DNA of 5,992 nucleotides from Lachnospiraceae bacterium. Lineage in GTDB: Bacteria > Bacillota > Clostridia > Lachnospirales > Lachnospiraceae. Positions 5,009 through 5,992 of the stretch are shown piece by piece. The stretch spans positions 1 to 5,992 of the forward strand of contig VSNM01000157.1 in assembly GCA_009774245.1 (NCBI GenBank). The letters are read 5' to 3'. The first letter of the stretch is position 1. The number at the start of each line of letters is the position of its first letter. Below the pieces are notes generated by a model that searched no databases, was not told the origin of the DNA, and saw only the letters and a list, made by a program, of their open reading frames with translations. Both the position numbers and the translations under genes were made by a program.

Positions 5009-5311
5009 ATGGTAAAACATGTGATATTATGGCAGTTAAAGGATGAGCTGTCCAACAGTGAGAAGGCGGATGTCAAGGCTGGAATCAAGGCGGGGCTTGA
5101 GTCGCTGCAGGGCAAAATCCCCGGTCTGGTCGAGATCAGGGTAGAGATCAATCCGCTGGCGTCCTCCAATGCAGACGTGATGCTTGACTCTGCATTTGAG
5201 AGTGAGGAAGCGCTCAAGGGTTATGCGGTACATCCGGAGCATGTGGCTGTGGCAGACGGCAGAGTGCGCCCGTATACGAAATCGAGGGTGTGCATGGATT
5301 ATGAAGTCTGA
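5009..5311 (+). CDS. Dabb-family (stress-responsive A/B barrel) protein
   Basis: A 100-residue protein of the Dabb family (stress-responsive dimeric alpha/beta-barrel). The start MVKHVILWQLKD, the helix with SNSEKADVKAGIKAGLESLQGKIPGL, the strand LVEIRVEIN and the final HPEHVAVADGRVRPYTKSRVCMDYEV are typical of the family in order and in length (about 95-105 residues). These proteins form ferredoxin-like dimers; most bacterial members have no proven substrate. AGGAGA (4995-5000) lies eight bases from ATG 5009 but only two from the in-frame ATG 5003, so 5009 is preferred, and MVKH is the usual family N-terminus. The gene starts 16 bases after the fusion gene's stop and is probably cotranscribed with it. 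No clear terminator follows before the tRNA promoter. Confidence 0.86.
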   Translation: MVKHVILWQLKDELSNSEKADVKAGIKAGLESLQGKIPGLVEIRVEINPLASSNADVMLDSAFESEEALKGYAVHPEHVAVADGRVRPYTKSRVCMDYEV

Positions 5312-5360
5312 ACATGTTTAGGCAAAAAATGAGAAAATGAGAAAAAATTGAAAAAAGTAC

Positions 5361-5389
5361 TTGCTTTTTTTGAAAAACTGTTGTATGAT
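5361..5389 (+). promoter_or_regulatory. Promoter of the tRNA-Glu gene
   Basis: TTGCTT (5361-5366) and TATGAT (5384-5389) are separated by exactly 17 bases, with an A-rich stretch (5341-5357) just upstream that could act as an UP element. Transcription would start near 5396, about 45 bases before the tRNA. Confidence 0.7.
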
Positions 5390-5394
5390 TTAAT

Positions 5395-5423
5395 AGTTGT
5401 CGGCGATACGAAAGCGGACAACT
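5395..5423 (+). other. Hairpin in the tRNA leader
   Basis: AGTTGTC (5395-5401) is perfectly complementary to GACAACT (5417-5423), so the leader of the tRNA transcript should begin with a 7-base-pair hairpin. AACTG (5420-5424) can instead pair with CAGTT (5433-5437), so two alternative folds exist upstream of the mature tRNA. A role in 5' processing is possible but unproven. Confidence 0.5.
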
Positions 5424-5439
5424 GAAATATAACAGTTAT

Positions 5440-5511
5440 GGCTCGTTGGTCAAGCGGTTAAGACGTCGCCCTCTCACGGCGAAAACAGGGGTTCGATTCC
5501 CCTACGAGCTG
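5440..5511 (+). tRNA. tRNA-Glu (anticodon CTC)
   Basis: A complete tRNA cloverleaf. The acceptor stem GGCTCGT (5440-5446) pairs with ACGAGCT (5504-5510), with one G-T at the end, and the discriminator base is G5511. The D-arm contains TCAAGCGGTTAAGA. The anticodon stem TCGCC/GGCGA (5466-5470 with 5478-5482) encloses loop CTCTCAC with anticodon CTC at 5473-5475, which reads GAG. The T-stem AGGGG/CCCCT (5487-5491 with 5499-5503) encloses TTCGATT. The body closely resembles bacterial tRNA-Glu. CCA is not encoded (TTG follows), so it must be added by the CCA-adding enzyme. It has its own promoter and terminator. Confidence 0.97.
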
Positions 5512-5512
5512 T

Positions 5513-5526
5513 TGTCTGTTTAGACA
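5513..5526 (+). other. Short hairpin in the tRNA 3' trailer
   Basis: TGTCT (5513-5517) pairs with AGACA (5522-5526) around a GTTT loop, one base after the discriminator position. It could shape 3' end processing. No T-run follows, so it is not itself a terminator. Confidence 0.45.
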
Positions 5527-5543
5527 GCCCAACCCATTTAAGA

Positions 5544-5588
5544 GCGCTGCAAATGCCGAATGTCCGGTGTTGCAGTGTTTTTTGTTTT
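5544..5588 (+). terminator. Rho-independent terminator of the tRNA-Glu transcript
   Basis: CGCTGCAA (5545-5552) pairs with TTGCAGTG (5570-5577) with one G-T wobble, and an inner CCG/CGG pairing narrows the loop. A run of six T residues (5578-5583) and a further T-rich stretch follow. The position, about 35 bases after the tRNA, is right for ending its transcript. Confidence 0.82.
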
Positions 5589-5650
5589 ACGAGAGCAGTA
5601 TTGATTTTTACCGTTTTAGACCACTTTAAGCCGTTGCAAATCAAAAGTTT

Positions 5651-5707
5651 GTGGGTATTTTTAAGGGTAAGAGCTGTGGGTATTTTTGTGGGTATACTTT
5701 GTGGGTA
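5651..5707 (+). repeat. Five GTGGGTA-type direct repeats at alternating 12/13-base spacing
   Basis: GTGGGTA occurs at 5651, 5676, 5688 and 5701, with a weaker copy AAGGGTA at 5663. Start-to-start distances are 12, 13, 12 and 13 bases, each copy followed by an AT-rich filler. All copies are in the same orientation. Such a phased array suggests side-by-side binding of several copies of one protein. Likely candidates are arm-type sites of a tyrosine recombinase, given the tRNA gene about 140 bases away, or iterons of a replication initiator. No integrase or Rep gene is in the window. Confidence 0.65.
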
Positions 5708-5837
5708 AAATTTTTAAGGAATGCTAATTGATTATATGTCTATAACTCATTTTTTAAGCCCCATAAAAGCAATTAAAACAAATTATTCAAGCACTATTAA
5801 ATTATTTGTGTATGTGGCTAATATTATCTATAAATAT

Positions 5838-5877
5838 AATTATTACCATAATGAACATAATATTTATGATAATAATT
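5838..5877. repeat. AT-rich inverted repeat
   Basis: AATTATTA (5838-5845) pairs with TAATAATT (5870-5877); after one mismatch the stem continues as CATAA/TTATG (5847-5851 with 5864-5868). The stem has no G or C outside the inner part. In DNA this poor in GC, part of the match may be chance. Confidence 0.35.
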
Positions 5878-5972
5878 TTTACAAAAAACATAAATTCGAT
5901 ATTTACTCAGATAAGTAGCAATTTAACAGCACAAGAAGGCAATAGGGCAATATTAGTTAACGCATCTTGCAC

Positions 5973-5992
5973 AGGTGGTACCACGCAAAACT
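5973..5992 (+). promoter_or_regulatory. Possible T-box riboswitch 3' portion (cut by window end)
   Basis: AGGTGGTACCACG (5973-5985) closely resembles the conserved T-box sequence (GGTGGNACCGCG), whose TGGN bulge pairs with the NCCA end of an uncharged tRNA. A T-box would lie in front of an aminoacyl-tRNA synthetase or amino-acid gene beyond 5992. Against it, I cannot find a convincing Stem I or specifier loop upstream, and the paired 3' strand and terminator would lie outside the window. GTGGTACCAC (5975-5984) is also a perfect 10-base palindrome and could be a protein-binding site instead. Confidence 0.35.

Larger units (their letters stand above)
5590..5992. other. Gene-free region with repeat array and very AT-rich DNA
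   Basis: No supported gene lies here. A 65-codon frame from 5721 is made up mainly of Asn, Tyr, Ile and Lys with no family signature and no correctly spaced ribosome binding site, so I regard it as chance. The region contains a 7-base inverted repeat (TTGATTT 5601-5607 with AAATCAA 5638-5644), the GTGGGTA array (5651-5707), a steep fall in GC content after about 5710, an AT-only hairpin (5838-5877), and a T-box-like motif at the very end. Confidence 0.7.

Noticed and set aside
5651..5707. GTGGGTA array as a CRISPR
   Set aside because: Units are only 12-13 bases with 7-base repeats; CRISPR repeats and spacers are far longer.
5721..5918. 65-codon + strand reading frame in AT-rich DNA
   Set aside because: Composition is just that of AT-rich codons (Asn, Tyr, Ile, Lys). 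AAGGA directly abuts the ATG with no spacing, and there is no family resemblance.

Overview
The window looks like a chromosomal segment from a low-GC Gram-positive anaerobe, most likely a member of the Clostridia close to Lachnospiraceae. This is an inference from several signs: strong AGGAGG-type ribosome binding sites, use of GTG/TTG starts, a tRNA gene without an encoded CCA, a C_GCAxxG_C_C-type redox domain (typical of anaerobes), and an acylphosphatase and a NifX/NifB-like protein in one gene run. All supported protein genes are on the + strand.

Left part (1-1600) is AT-rich and accessory in character. It holds a small XRE-family DNA-binding protein followed by a terminator-like hairpin. 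Next comes a gene-free 516-base stretch (336-851) packed with inverted repeats: a GC-rich nested hairpin, a 165-base near-perfect palindromic element ending in CTAGTACAAC/GTTGTACTAG, and a third segment able to fold into a branched structure. A Fic-domain protein with its own extended -10 promoter follows. The Fic protein keeps an N-terminal inhibitory motif, but has Gln where the catalytic His of the Fic motif should be.

The central part (1637-5311) is a compact co-directional cluster of higher GC content. In order it encodes an MGMT-family alkyltransferase-like protein, a NifX/NifB-like metal-cluster protein with a His/Cys-rich tail, an acylphosphatase, a stand-alone PAS protein, a 583-residue protein and a Dabb (A/B barrel) protein. 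The 583-residue protein fuses a C_GCAxxG_C_C redox domain to a degenerate GGDEF domain and a complete EAL domain. Gaps are 10-35 bases, except for 111 bases with a promoter before the fusion gene. The likely theme, which is inferred, is redox or stress sensing coupled to c-di-GMP breakdown, with small maintenance proteins alongside. The redox-GGDEF-EAL fusion is the most interesting protein in the window.

The right part holds a tRNA-Glu(CTC) gene with a strong promoter, hairpins on both sides and a terminator. About 60 bases beyond the terminator lies an array of five GTGGGTA-type repeats at alternating 12/13-base spacing, then a sharp drop to very AT-rich, gene-free DNA. The array resembles binding sites for an integrase or another oligomeric protein beside a tRNA gene, so this may be an old element boundary. 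The last 20 bases contain AGGTGGTACCACG, which resembles the conserved T-box antiterminator sequence and may lead a gene beyond the window.
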